From JBOGZI01 sp050697275 (lineage in GTDB: Bacteria > Actinomycetota > Thermoleophilia > Solirubrobacterales > 70-9): 6,841 bases of DNA. The stretch covers positions 1-6,841 of the forward strand of contig JBOGZI010000207.1 in assembly GCA_050697275.1 (NCBI GenBank), given 5' to 3'. The position numbers and the translations under genes are program-made. How positions within the stretch are numbered: position 1 is the stretch's first letter; each line of letters opens with the position of its first letter. Positions 1 through 6,841 of the stretch are shown piece after piece. The notes below the pieces were generated by a model, which was not told where the DNA came from, did no database searches, and saw only the letters and a program-made list of their open reading frames with translations.

Positions 1-106
1 ACTCTCATCAAAGCCGGTACGTCCCTCCTGAATAACTGGTACGGCGCGAACCACGAACACGGCGCGCCTCGTCCGCTCCCCCAACCACCGAGACTCTACG
101 AGACAG
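1..106 (+). other. Leader/intergenic sequence before fusA, no gene supported
   Basis: In most bacteria rpsG (ribosomal protein S7) lies directly upstream of fusA, so its last codons might be expected here. Two forward frames hit stops early (TGA at 29-31, TAA at 33-35). The peptide before the TAA reads SHQSRYVPPE, which does not look like the usual S7 tail ending in a His-Tyr/Phe-Arg motif. I therefore do not call an rpsG fragment, although a diverged tail ending at 35 is possible. No clear promoter, and no GGAGG-type ribosome binding site in front of fusA, could be recognised. Confidence 0.4.
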
Positions 107-2220
107 ATGGCACGCACATTCCCGCTCTCCAAAACGCGCAATATCGGGATCATGGCGCACATCGACGCCGGTAAGACGACGACGACCGAGCGCATCCTCT
201 ACTACACCGGCCGCACCCACAAGATGGGCGAGGTCCACGAGGGCGCTGCCGTCATGGATTGGATGGAGCAGGAGCAGGAGCGGGGGATCACGATCACCTC
301 GGCGGCGACGGCATGCGAGTGGAAGGACCACCGCATCAACATCATCGACACGCCGGGGCACGTCGACTTCACCGTCGAGGTCGAGCGCAGCCTCCGGGTG
401 CTGGACGGCGCGATCGCGATCTTCGACTCCGTCGCCGGAGTAGAGCCCCAGTCGGAGACGGTCTGGCGCCAGGCGGACAAGTACAGGGTCCCCCGGGTCG
501 CCTACGTCAACAAGATGGACCGCACCGGCGCCGACTTCTTCGCCGCGGTCGAGACGATGCGCGAGCGGCTCGGCGCTCATCCGCTCCCGATCCAGATCCC
601 GATCGGCGAGGAGTCGGAGTTCCGTGGCGTCGTCGACCTGATCGAAGACAAGGCACTCGTCTGGAAGGACGAGCTGGGCACCGAGTTCTCCTACGAGGAG
701 ATCCCCGAGAACCTCAAGGAGCTCGCCCACGAGCACCGTACCCACCTGATCGAGGCCTGCGCGGACTACGACGACGAGCTGATGGAGGCCTACCTGAACG
801 AGGAGGAGATCCCCCACGAGCGGATCGCCAGGTCGCTTCACCGCGCCACTCTGGACATCAAGGTGACGCCCGTCCTTTGCGGCTCCTCCTTCAAGAACAA
901 GGGCGTGCAGCCTCTGCTCGACGCGATCGTCGAGCTGCTTCCCTCGCCGCTCGAGGTGCCGCCGATGACCGGCATCGAGCCGGCGAAGAAGGGGGAGAAC
1001 GGCGCCGCCCAGGAGGCGGAGCGAAAGCCCGACGACGACGAGCCCTTCGCCGCGCTCGCCTTCAGGTGGTGGTCGATCCGTACGTGGGCAAGCTCACCTA
1101 CTTCCGGGTCTACTCGGGCAAGCTCAGTGCCGGCAGTCGCGTGCTCAACGCCACCACCGGCCGCACCGAGCGGATCGGGCGGTTGCTGATGATGCACGCC
1201 AACTCCCGCGAGGAGATCGAGGAGTGCTACGCGGGCGACATCGTCGCGGGCGTCGGTCTCAAGCAGACCTCCACCGGCGACACGCTCTGCGCGCCGGACG
1301 CCCCGATCGTGCTCGAGCAGATCGAGTTCCCCGAGCCGGTGATCGCAGTCGCGATCGAGCCCAAGACCAAGGCGGACCAGGAGAAGCTGAGCGAGAGCCT
1401 GGCGCGCCTGGCCGAGGAGGACCCCACCTTCCAGGTCACCTCCGACGAGGAGACCGCCCAGACCCTGATCCACGGCATGGGCGAGCTGCACCTCGAGGTG
1501 CTGGTCGAGCGCATGCTGCGCGAGTTCTCGGTCGATGCCAACGTCGGCCGTCCGCAGGTCGCCTACCGGGAGACGATTCGCCAGCGAGTCGAGAAGGTCG
1601 TCCACCGGCATATTCGCCAGACCGGCGGCAAGGGCCAGTTCGCCCACGTTGTGATCAATCTCGAGCCCGCCCCGGGCGAGAGCTTCGACTTCGTCAACGA
1701 GATCAAGGGCGGCAAGATCCCCACCGAGTTCATTCCCGCGGTCGAGCAGGGCATCGAGGAGGCTCTGCAGAGCGGCGTCAAGGCCGGGTACCCGATGGTG
1801 GACGTCCGGGTCGAGCTGGTCGACGGCTCCGCCCACGACGTCGACTCCTCGGAGATCGCCTTCAAGATCGCAGGCTCGATGGCCCTTCAGGAGGCGGCTC
1901 GCAAGGCCAAGCCCGTCCTGCTCGAGCCGGTGATGTCGGTGGAGGTGGTGACGCCGGAGGAGTTCCTGGGCGAGGTGATCGGCGACCTTTCCCGGCGACG
2001 CGGCAAGGTCCAAGGCCAGGAGCCACGCGGCAACGCGCTGGCGGTCCACGCGTTCGTCCCGCTCGGCGAGATGTTCGGATACGCCACCGACCTGCGCTCC
2101 TCGACCCAGGGCCGGGCCAACTACACGATGCAGTTCGAGCGCTACGAGGAGGTCCCGGCCAACATCGCCGAGGAGATCGTCGAGCACCGCTCAGGCGAGC
2201 CCGTGGGGGCCGGAGCCTGA
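107..2220 (+). CDS. fusA: Elongation factor G, reading frame broken by an apparent 1-base deletion
   Basis: EF-G is the cytosolic GTPase that drives translocation of tRNA and mRNA after peptide bond formation and works with RRF in ribosome recycling. The ATG at 107 begins MARTFPLSKTRNIGIMAHID, the standard N-terminus. Visible GTPase motifs are AHIDAGKT (residues 17-24), the switch I stretch ERGITI (58-63), DTPGH (81-85) and NKMD (135-138). The first frame is good EF-G up to Phe319 (codon 1061-1063), at the start of domain II. From about 1066 the match continues one frame over, beginning VVVDPYVGKLTYFRVYSG, and runs through domains II-V to the TGA at 2218-2220. Restoring one base (TTC-A?G-GTG) gives about 704 residues, the normal length. 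Without repair the first frame ends at 1189 after 360 codons, leaving only the GTP-binding part and an unrelated tail. Because fusA is normally essential and both halves are well conserved, a sequencing or assembly error is the likeliest cause. The ribosome binding site is weak (GAGA-like), unlike the other genes here. Confidence 0.96.
1061..1068 (+). other. Site of the fusA frame break (one base missing)
   Basis: The bases here are TTCAGGTG. EF-G normally reads A-F-(K/Q)-V/I-...-D-P-Y-V-G-K at this point. Inserting a single A or C after the TTC codon gives F-K-V or F-Q-V and restores the frame across the rest of the gene. No classical slippery heptamer (X XXY YYZ) is present and no obvious stimulatory signal was seen, so programmed frameshifting is not supported. 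Confidence 0.88.
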
Positions 2221-2337
2221 GGCCCGCAGGCGCGTTCCGTGGCTATATTTCATGGGTTCGCCCGGAGATCAGCGAGACACAGACTTAGCAGCGAAAAAAG
2301 ACCGACTTAGACCAACCGAGAACCCCAAAGGAGCGAG
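2221..2337 (+). promoter_or_regulatory. fusA-tuf intergenic region with possible tuf promoter
   Basis: This 117-base gap is more A/T-rich than the coding DNA around it. A TATATT hexamer at 2244-2249 resembles a -10 element, but no convincing -35 hexamer lies 16-18 bases upstream, so the promoter call is weak. The 7-base word GACTTAG occurs twice in direct orientation, at 2282-2288 and 2304-2310, flanking an A-rich run. A tuf-specific promoter between fusA and tuf is known in Streptomyces, which makes one plausible here. No intrinsic terminator with a T-tract follows fusA, so read-through from fusA into tuf is also expected. Confidence 0.35.
2327..2333 (+). promoter_or_regulatory. Strong ribosome binding site of tuf
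   Basis: AAAGGAG ends four bases before the tuf ATG at 2338. It is a much better Shine-Dalgarno match than the sequence in front of fusA, which fits the very high expression usual for EF-Tu, and it fixes the start codon. Confidence 0.85.
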
Positions 2338-3522
<1,185 letters not shown>

Positions 3523-3526
3523 CGAC

Positions 3527-3553
3527 GGCGGGCCCGCCCAGGGCCCGCCTTTT
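3527..3553 (+). terminator. Intrinsic terminator after tuf
   Basis: GGCGGGCCC (3527-3535) pairs perfectly with GGGCCCGCC (3541-3549), giving a 9-bp all-G/C stem with a 5-base loop (GCCCA), followed directly by TTTT (3550-3553). It begins four bases after the tuf stop codon. The T-tract is short, but the stem is very stable. It would separate the str transcript from the S10 operon unless read-through or antitermination occurs. Confidence 0.85.
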
Positions 3554-3555
3554 CG

Positions 3556-3582
3556 TGGGGCTCCTCGTCAGCAAGGGCCCCG
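3556..3582 (+). promoter_or_regulatory. Second hairpin in the tuf-rpsJ leader (moderate)
   Basis: GGGGC (3557-3561) can pair with GCCCC (3577-3581). The stem can be lengthened by one C-G and two U-G pairs, to about 8 pairs around an 11-base loop. No T-tract follows, so it is not an intrinsic terminator by itself. It contains one of three copies of the self-complementary hexamer GGGCCC in this region (3530-3535, 3541-3546, 3575-3580), so it could also pair with the terminator arms. Function unknown. Confidence 0.4.
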
Positions 3583-3601
3583 ACAACCAAGGACATACGA
3601 C

Positions 3602-3634
3602 CGGGGCGTTGGCCTCCACAGGGCCAGCGCCCCG
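3602..3634 (+). promoter_or_regulatory. Long hairpin in the S10-operon leader
   Basis: CGGGGCGTTGGCC (3602-3614) pairs with GGCCAGCGCCCCG (3622-3634) along all 13 positions, with a single U-G wobble and a 7-base loop (3615-3621). It is followed by ATTGCGCG, not a T-tract, so it is not a normal terminator. It lies 44 bases before the rpsJ start, separated by an A/G-rich, probably unpaired stretch. In several bacteria the S10 operon leader folds into a structure bound by ribosomal protein L4, whose gene (rplD) is third in this operon. A similar autoregulatory role is possible but is only an inference. An mRNA-stabilising role is the simple alternative. Confidence 0.6.
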
Positions 3635-3678
3635 ATTGCGCGAGAAGGACAAAAGGAAAAGACAGGTAGACGAGGCGA

Positions 3679-3999
3679 ATGGCCTCACTGACATCGGGAA
3701 AGATCAGGATTCGGCTCAAGGCGTATGACCACGACGCCATAGACCGGGCTGCGCAGGAGATCGTCGGCACCGCCGAGCGCACTGGCGCCACGGTTGCCGG
3801 CCCGATCCCGCTGCCCACCGACAAGCACGTCTACTGCGTCATCCGCAGTCCGTTCAAGGACAAGGACTCTCGCGAGCACTTCGAGATCCGCACCCACAAG
3901 CGGCTGATCGACATTCACCAGCCCACCCCGAAGACCGTCGACGAGCTGCAGCGGATGGAGACGCTGCCGGCAGGCGTCGACGTGGAGATCCGCCTCTAG
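3679..3999 (+). CDS. rpsJ: 30S ribosomal protein S10
   Basis: S10 sits in the head of the small ribosomal subunit. In many bacteria it also acts as NusE, a partner of NusB and NusG in antitermination. The protein has 106 residues against a usual 100-105. It shows the family hallmarks KIRIRLKAYDH (near residue 8), TGATVAGPIPLPT, the conserved VIRSPFKDKDSREHFEIRTH block with KRLIDI, and the ending LPAGVDVEIRL. The ATG at 3679 is preceded by GAGG (3672-3675), only three bases away, with further purine-rich sequence upstream. It is the first gene of the tightly packed operon and follows the structured leader. The frame is intact and nothing essential appears to be missing. Confidence 0.98.
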   Translation: MASLTSGKIRIRLKAYDHDAIDRAAQEIVGTAERTGATVAGPIPLPTDKHVYCVIRSPFKDKDSREHFEIRTHKRLIDIHQPTPKTVDELQRMETLPAGVDVEIRL

Positions 4000-4000
4000 T

Positions 4001-4005
4001 GGAGG
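4001..4005 (+). promoter_or_regulatory. Ribosome binding site that fixes the rplC start
   Basis: GGAGG lies immediately after the rpsJ stop and five bases before ATG 4011. It overlaps the alternative in-frame GTG at 3999, which would have no ribosome binding site of its own at a useful distance. This favours ATG 4011 as the rplC start. Confidence 0.85.
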
Positions 4006-4010
4006 ACCTG

Positions 4011-4697
4011 ATGAGCGCGATCGTCGGCAAGAAGCTCGGCATGACCCGCGTCTTCGACGAGGACGGAGCGGCGATCCCGGTCACCGTGATCGAGGCCCCT
4101 CCGAACAAGATCACCGCGATCCGGCGCGCCGACCGCGATGGCTACGACGCCGTTCAGCTGGCCGGCAACCCCGTCGCGGAGAAGAAGCTCAGCGGGGGCG
4201 AGCTCGGGCACCTGAAGAAGGCCGGAGCTTCCGCGATGGCGGATCTCGCCGAGTTCCGCGACGTCGAGTTCAAGGGCGGCGGCGGCGAGGAAGCGTCCAA
4301 GGAGGGCGACGCACCCGAGGATGCGTCTTCTGATCAGGGAGAGAGGAAGGTCGGCGACGACGTCACCGTCTCGGACTTCCAGCCCGGTGAGGCGGTCAAG
4401 GTCTCCGCGGTCTCGGTCGGGAAGGGCTTCCAGGGCACGATCCGCCGCCACGGCTTCAGCCAGGGTCCGGTCACCCACGGCTCCCACAACGTCCGCGCCC
4501 CCGGGTCCGTCGGAGCCAGTGCCGATCCCGCTCGCGTATTCCCCGGGCAGAAGATGCCCGGCCAGATGGGTGCCCGCCGGGCCACCCAGATCGGCGCTCG
4601 GGTGGTCGAGGTGGACGCGGAGCTCAACCTGCTCCTGATCCGCGGCTCCGTTCCGGGTCCGCGCAACTCCACGGTGGAGGTGAGGTCGGTTGGCTGA
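4011..4697 (+). CDS. rplC: 50S ribosomal protein L3
   Basis: L3 is an early large-subunit assembly protein whose loop reaches towards the peptidyl transferase centre. From ATG 4011 the protein has 228 residues and begins MSAIVGKKLGMTRVFDEDG, matching the family N-terminus. An in-frame GTG at 3999 would add only four residues and is rejected because GGAGG at 4001-4005 suits ATG 4011. The conserved core KGFQGTIRRHGF, then GPVTHGSH, RAPGSVGAS and GQKMPGQMG, lies in the C-terminal half, followed by LLLIRGSVPGPRNS. Residues about 88-113 form a Gly/Glu/Asp/Ser-rich, acidic, low-complexity insertion that I do not recall from typical L3 proteins of about 205-215 residues. It probably forms a flexible surface loop. 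The gene starts 11 bases after rpsJ, and its end overlaps the rplD start by eight bases, so translational coupling is likely. Confidence 0.98.
   Translation: MSAIVGKKLGMTRVFDEDGAAIPVTVIEAPPNKITAIRRADRDGYDAVQLAGNPVAEKKLSGGELGHLKKAGASAMADLAEFRDVEFKGGGGEEASKEGDAPEDASSDQGERKVGDDVTVSDFQPGEAVKVSAVSVGKGFQGTIRRHGFSQGPVTHGSHNVRAPGSVGASADPARVFPGQKMPGQMGARRATQIGARVVEVDAELNLLLIRGSVPGPRNSTVEVRSVG
4676..4683 (+). promoter_or_regulatory. Very strong ribosome binding site that fixes the rplD TTG start
   Basis: GGAGGTGA is fully complementary to the usual 3' end of bacterial 16S rRNA. It lies inside the end of rplC, with nine bases between its GGAGG core and the TTG at 4690. The TGA at 4681-4683 is also an in-frame stop for rplD, so the start cannot lie further upstream. 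Confidence 0.85.
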
Positions 4698-5373
4698 GGC
4701 GAAGGCCGACAGCGCGAAGGGCGGGGCGGCCGCCGCCAAGGCCCCGGTCCTCGACCTGAACAAGACGGGTCGCGCTGAGGCGCGCCCTCGCACAAAGGCG
4801 GACCTGCCCAAGGCGCTCTTCTCGGAGCCGTTCCACGAGTCGCTCGTCCACCAGGCGGCACGGGCCGACCTGGCCGCGCGGCGTCGCGGCACCCACTCCA
4901 CCCTGAGTAGGGGCGAGGTGGCGATGACCACCGCGAAGGCCTGGCGGCAGAAGGGCACCGGGCGCGCCCGCGCCGGGGCGCTCAGCGTGCCGCACCGCTA
5001 CGGGGGCGGCGCCGCCTTCGGGCCGAAGCCGCGCCGCTACACGGTCAAGGTGAACCGCAAGGCGCGCCGCCGTGCCCTGAGGGCGGCACTCAGCGTCCAC
5101 GCGGAGCGAGACAGCGTGGCGGTGATCGACGGCGGCGACTTCGATTCGCCCTCCACCAAGCAGGCCGCCAAGGGGCTGGACGGCTGGAGCACCGACCGCC
5201 CGGCCCTGATCCTGCTCGGCTCCGAGGAGGACGCGGCGGCGAAGAGCTTCAGGAACATAGACGGGGTGAGGGTCGCGCTGGCGGACGCCGCGGGCGTCGC
5301 CGACGTGATCGGCGCCGCCTCCCTGGTCGTCTCGAAGGCCGCCCTCGAGCAGCTCGAGCGGAGGGCCGCGTGA
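4690..5373 (+). CDS. rplD: 50S ribosomal protein L4, TTG start
   Basis: L4 helps assemble the large subunit and lines the peptide exit tunnel with an extended loop. In E. coli it also represses its own S10 operon. The protein has 227 residues, somewhat longer than the usual 200-210. Residues 1-17 are an Ala/Lys/Gly-rich extension before the normal beginning KAPVLDL. Family motifs are RRRGTHST (about 64-71), the tunnel-loop signature WRQKGTGRAR (85-94), YGGGAAFGPKPRRY (104-117) and the helical KVNRKARRRALRAALS segment. The start must be TTG 4690: an in-frame TGA lies at 4681-4683, a perfect ribosome binding site precedes the TTG, and the next standard in-frame start (GTG, about codon 77) would remove conserved sequence. 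The start overlaps the rplC stop by eight bases. Confidence 0.97.
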   Translation: MAEAKADSAKGGAAAAKAPVLDLNKTGRAEARPRTKADLPKALFSEPFHESLVHQAARADLAARRRGTHSTLSRGEVAMTTAKAWRQKGTGRARAGALSVPHRYGGGAAFGPKPRRYTVKVNRKARRRALRAALSVHAERDSVAVIDGGDFDSPSTKQAAKGLDGWSTDRPALILLGSEEDAAAKSFRNIDGVRVALADAAGVADVIGAASLVVSKAALEQLERRAA

Positions 5374-5669
5374 TGGACCCGCGCCAGGTGATCATCCGAC
5401 CGATCGTCTCCGAGAAGAGCTACGCGCTGATGGCTGAGGGCAAGTACACCTTCCGCGTCCACGAGCGGGCCCGCAAGCTGCAGATCGCCAGCGCCGTCGA
5501 GGACATCTTCGACGTCCGCGTGCGCCAGGTGCGAACCGCCAAGGTCAACTCGAAGCCGAAGCGGCGCGGCCTGCACAGCGGCCGCTCCCGCTCTTGGAAG
5601 AAGGCGATCGTGCAACTCGCCCCCGGCGAGCGGATCGAGCTGTTCGAGGGCGCGGCGGTGGAGGGCTGA
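5373..5669 (+). CDS. rplW: 50S ribosomal protein L23
   Basis: L23 sits at the rim of the peptide exit tunnel and is the docking site for trigger factor and the signal recognition particle. From ATG 5373 the protein has 98 residues, a normal length. It begins MDPRQVIIRPIVSEKSYALM, the family N-terminal signature, followed by KYTFRVHERARKLQIASAVE, the VRTAKVNSKPKRRG loop, and WKKAIVQLAPGERIELFEG at the end. The ATG overlaps the rplD TGA by one base (TGATG). GGAGGG at 5360-5365 gives a good ribosome binding site seven bases away. A GTG at 5370 in the same frame would add one residue and is less likely. The one-base overlaps at both ends point to coupled translation with rplD and rplB. Confidence 0.97.
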   Translation: MDPRQVIIRPIVSEKSYALMAEGKYTFRVHERARKLQIASAVEDIFDVRVRQVRTAKVNSKPKRRGLHSGRSRSWKKAIVQLAPGERIELFEGAAVEG

Positions 5670-6508
5670 TGGCGAACCGGAAGACAAGGCCGACCAGCCC
5701 AGGCAAGCGCTTCGGCACCTACCCGATCCGCGAGGAGCTCACCGGCGACGCCCCGAGCAAGCGGCTGATCGAGGGCAAGAAGCGCTCGAGCGGGCGCAAC
5801 GCGGCAGGTCGGGTGACCGCGCGCCATCGCGGCGGCGGCGCGAAGCGCCGCTACCGCCGAATCGACTTCAAGCGCACCAAGGACGGGGTGCCGGCCCGGG
5901 TGGCGACGATCGAGTACGACCCGAACCGCTCCGCGAACATCGCGCTGCTCAACTACGCCGACGGGGAGAAGCGCTACATCCTCGCTCCGCAGGGGCTCGC
6001 GATCGGCGCCGAGATCCGCTCGGGGGAGGGCGCCGACATCGCGCCCGGCAATTCGCTGCCGCTGAGCCGGATCCCGACCGGGACGGTCGTCCACAACGTC
6101 GAGCTGGTCGCCGGGCAGGGCGGGCGCCTCGGCCGCGCGGCCGGGAGCGCGATCCAGGTGGTCGCCAAGGAGGGCCCGATGGTCAGCCTGCGGCTCCCCT
6201 CCTCCGAGGTGCGCATGGTCCGCGGGGAGTGCAGGGCGAGCGTCGGCGCGCTCTCCAACGCGGAGCATCAGAACGTGAAGGTGGGCAAGGCCGGCCGCAA
6301 CCGGCACAAGGGCAAGCGCCCGCAGACCCGCGGCGTCGCCATGAACCCGGTCGACCATCCCCACGGCGGCGGCGAGGCCCACCACACCCCCGGCGGTCAT
6401 CCGGTCACCCCCTGGGGCAAGCCGACGATCGGCTACCGCACACGCAAGAAGGGCAAGAAGTCGGACGCGCAGATCGTGCGCGGCCGCAGACGGCGCAAGA
6501 GGAGCTAG
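5669..6508 (+). CDS. rplB: 50S ribosomal protein L2
   Basis: L2 is a core large-subunit protein needed for subunit association and for peptidyl transferase activity. The protein has 279 residues against about 273-278 usually. It begins MANRKTRPTSPGKRFGTYPI, then GRNAAGRVTARHRGGGAKRRYRRIDFKR in the OB-fold part, TGTVVHNVEL in the middle, and RGVAMNPVDHPHGGG near the end (Met225 to about 235). His230 in NPVDHPHGGG corresponds to the E. coli histidine near 229 tied to catalysis. HPVTPWGKPT and a strongly basic tail ending GRRRRKRS follow. The ATG overlaps the rplW TGA by one base, and GGAGGG at 5660-5665 is the ribosome binding site. The stop lies two bases before rpsS. The frame is intact. Confidence 0.98.
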   Translation: MANRKTRPTSPGKRFGTYPIREELTGDAPSKRLIEGKKRSSGRNAAGRVTARHRGGGAKRRYRRIDFKRTKDGVPARVATIEYDPNRSANIALLNYADGEKRYILAPQGLAIGAEIRSGEGADIAPGNSLPLSRIPTGTVVHNVELVAGQGGRLGRAAGSAIQVVAKEGPMVSLRLPSSEVRMVRGECRASVGALSNAEHQNVKVGKAGRNRHKGKRPQTRGVAMNPVDHPHGGGEAHHTPGGHPVTPWGKPTIGYRTRKKGKKSDAQIVRGRRRRKRS

Positions 6509-6510
6509 TC

Positions 6511-6841
6511 ATGGGACGTTCGACCAAGAAGGGCCCGTGGGCCGAGGAGAGGCTCTTGAAGCGGATCGCGGCGATGAACGAGTCGGGCCAGAAGCAGATG
6601 ATCAAGACCTGGTCGCGCCAGTCCGCTGTCTTTCCGGAGATGGTCGGGCACACGATCGCGGTCCACGACGGCCGCAAGCACGTGCCGGTCTACATCTCGG
6701 AGTCCATGGTGGGCCATCGGCTGGGCGAGTTCGCGCCCACCAGGAGCTTCCGCGCTCACTCCGGCGCCGGGACGGCCAAGGAGCGGGAGGCCGCCGCCGC
6801 CGGCGCGAGCTCGCGCGGGCCGGGCGGAGGCGCGGCCGGAG
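6511..6841 (+). CDS. rpsS: 30S ribosomal protein S19, partial, with unusual C-terminal extension
   Basis: S19 forms part of the small-subunit head with S13 and contacts A-site tRNA and the bridge to the large subunit. The ATG at 6511 lies six bases after AGGAG (6500-6504). The protein begins MGRSTKKGPWAEERLLKRI and shows IKTWSRQSAVFPEMVGHTIAV, then HVPVYISESMVGHRLGEFAPTRSF at residues 57-80, all typical of S19. S19 proteins normally end near residue 91-95. Here the frame stays open to the window end, giving 110 codons with no stop. After about residue 82 the sequence becomes Ala/Gly/Arg-rich (for example EREAAAAGASSRGPGGGAAG). It may be a lineage-specific tail, a fusion to a following gene (rplV is expected next), or the result of a base error. 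The window cannot decide this. The S19 identity itself is secure. Confidence 0.96.
   Translation, partial: MGRSTKKGPWAEERLLKRIAAMNESGQKQMIKTWSRQSAVFPEMVGHTIAVHDGRKHVPVYISESMVGHRLGEFAPTRSFRAHSGAGTAKEREAAAAGASSRGPGGGAAG

Noticed and set aside
259..1062. Extended upstream part of the second fusA frame
   Set aside because: Before about 1063 this frame is Arg/Gly/Pro-rich shadow sequence; real EF-G sequence there is in the frame starting at 107. Only its part after the frame break belongs to fusA.
1055..1075. Programmed ribosomal frameshift in fusA
   Set aside because: No slippery heptamer and no clear stimulatory structure were seen, and fusA is not known to use recoding. A one-base error explains the data more simply.
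838..2187. Long open frame on the minus strand opposite fusA
   Set aside because: It mirrors the codon pattern of EF-G in GC-rich DNA, has Leu/Asp/Arg/Val-biased composition with no recognisable domain, and lies fully opposite a certain gene.
2207..2225. Possible terminator hairpin at the fusA stop codon
   Set aside because: Only a 5-bp stem (GGGCC/GGCCC) with a 9-base loop and no T-tract, so it is unlikely to terminate transcription.
3999..4010. GTG start for rplC at 3999
   Set aside because: The GGAGG site at 4001-4005 would lie inside the added codons, and L3 normally starts at the position of ATG 4011.
3996..4958. Minus-strand open frame of 320 codons opposite rplC and rplD
   Set aside because: It spans two real genes on the other strand, with low-complexity composition and no family resemblance.
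5370..5372. GTG start for rplW
   Set aside because: ATG 5373 follows directly, is better spaced from GGAGGG and forms the usual TGATG coupling with rplD.

Overview
This window is a conserved translation gene cluster: the end of the str operon (fusA, tuf) followed by the first genes of the S10 operon (rpsJ, rplC, rplD, rplW, rplB, rpsS). All genes are on the + strand. The DNA is GC-rich, third codon positions are strongly G/C, and the gene order is the one found in most Bacteria. The protein sequences look actinobacterial, and the overall flavour suggests a deep actinobacterial lineage such as Thermoleophilia (Solirubrobacterales or Gaiellales). That placement is an inference from remembered family sequences, not from a search. 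No mobile element, CRISPR array, tRNA or rRNA gene was seen.

Layout: positions 1-106 are leader or intergenic sequence with no convincing gene. fusA (EF-G) spans 107-2220 but is split by an apparent single-base deletion near 1063-1066. A 117-base gap with a strong ribosome binding site leads to tuf (EF-Tu, 2338-3522). A near-perfect intrinsic terminator lies just after the tuf stop (3527-3553). A leader of about 125 bases follows, with two further hairpins, one of them a 13-bp stem, and then rpsJ begins at 3679. From rpsJ to rpsS the genes are packed tightly, with gaps of 11 and 2 bases and overlaps of 8, 1 and 1 bases, so this is clearly one translationally coupled operon. rpsS runs off the window end without a stop, in an Ala/Gly-rich extension beyond the normal S19 length.

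The genes act together in protein synthesis. EF-Tu delivers aminoacyl-tRNA and EF-G drives translocation. S10 and S19 belong to the small-subunit head. L2, L3, L4 and L23 build the large-subunit core, the exit tunnel and its rim. I found no undescribed system here. The points worth a second look are the fusA frame break, the structured rpsJ leader behind a terminator, the S19 C-terminal extension, the acidic insertion in L3, and the TTG start of rplD, which depends on a very strong Shine-Dalgarno sequence.
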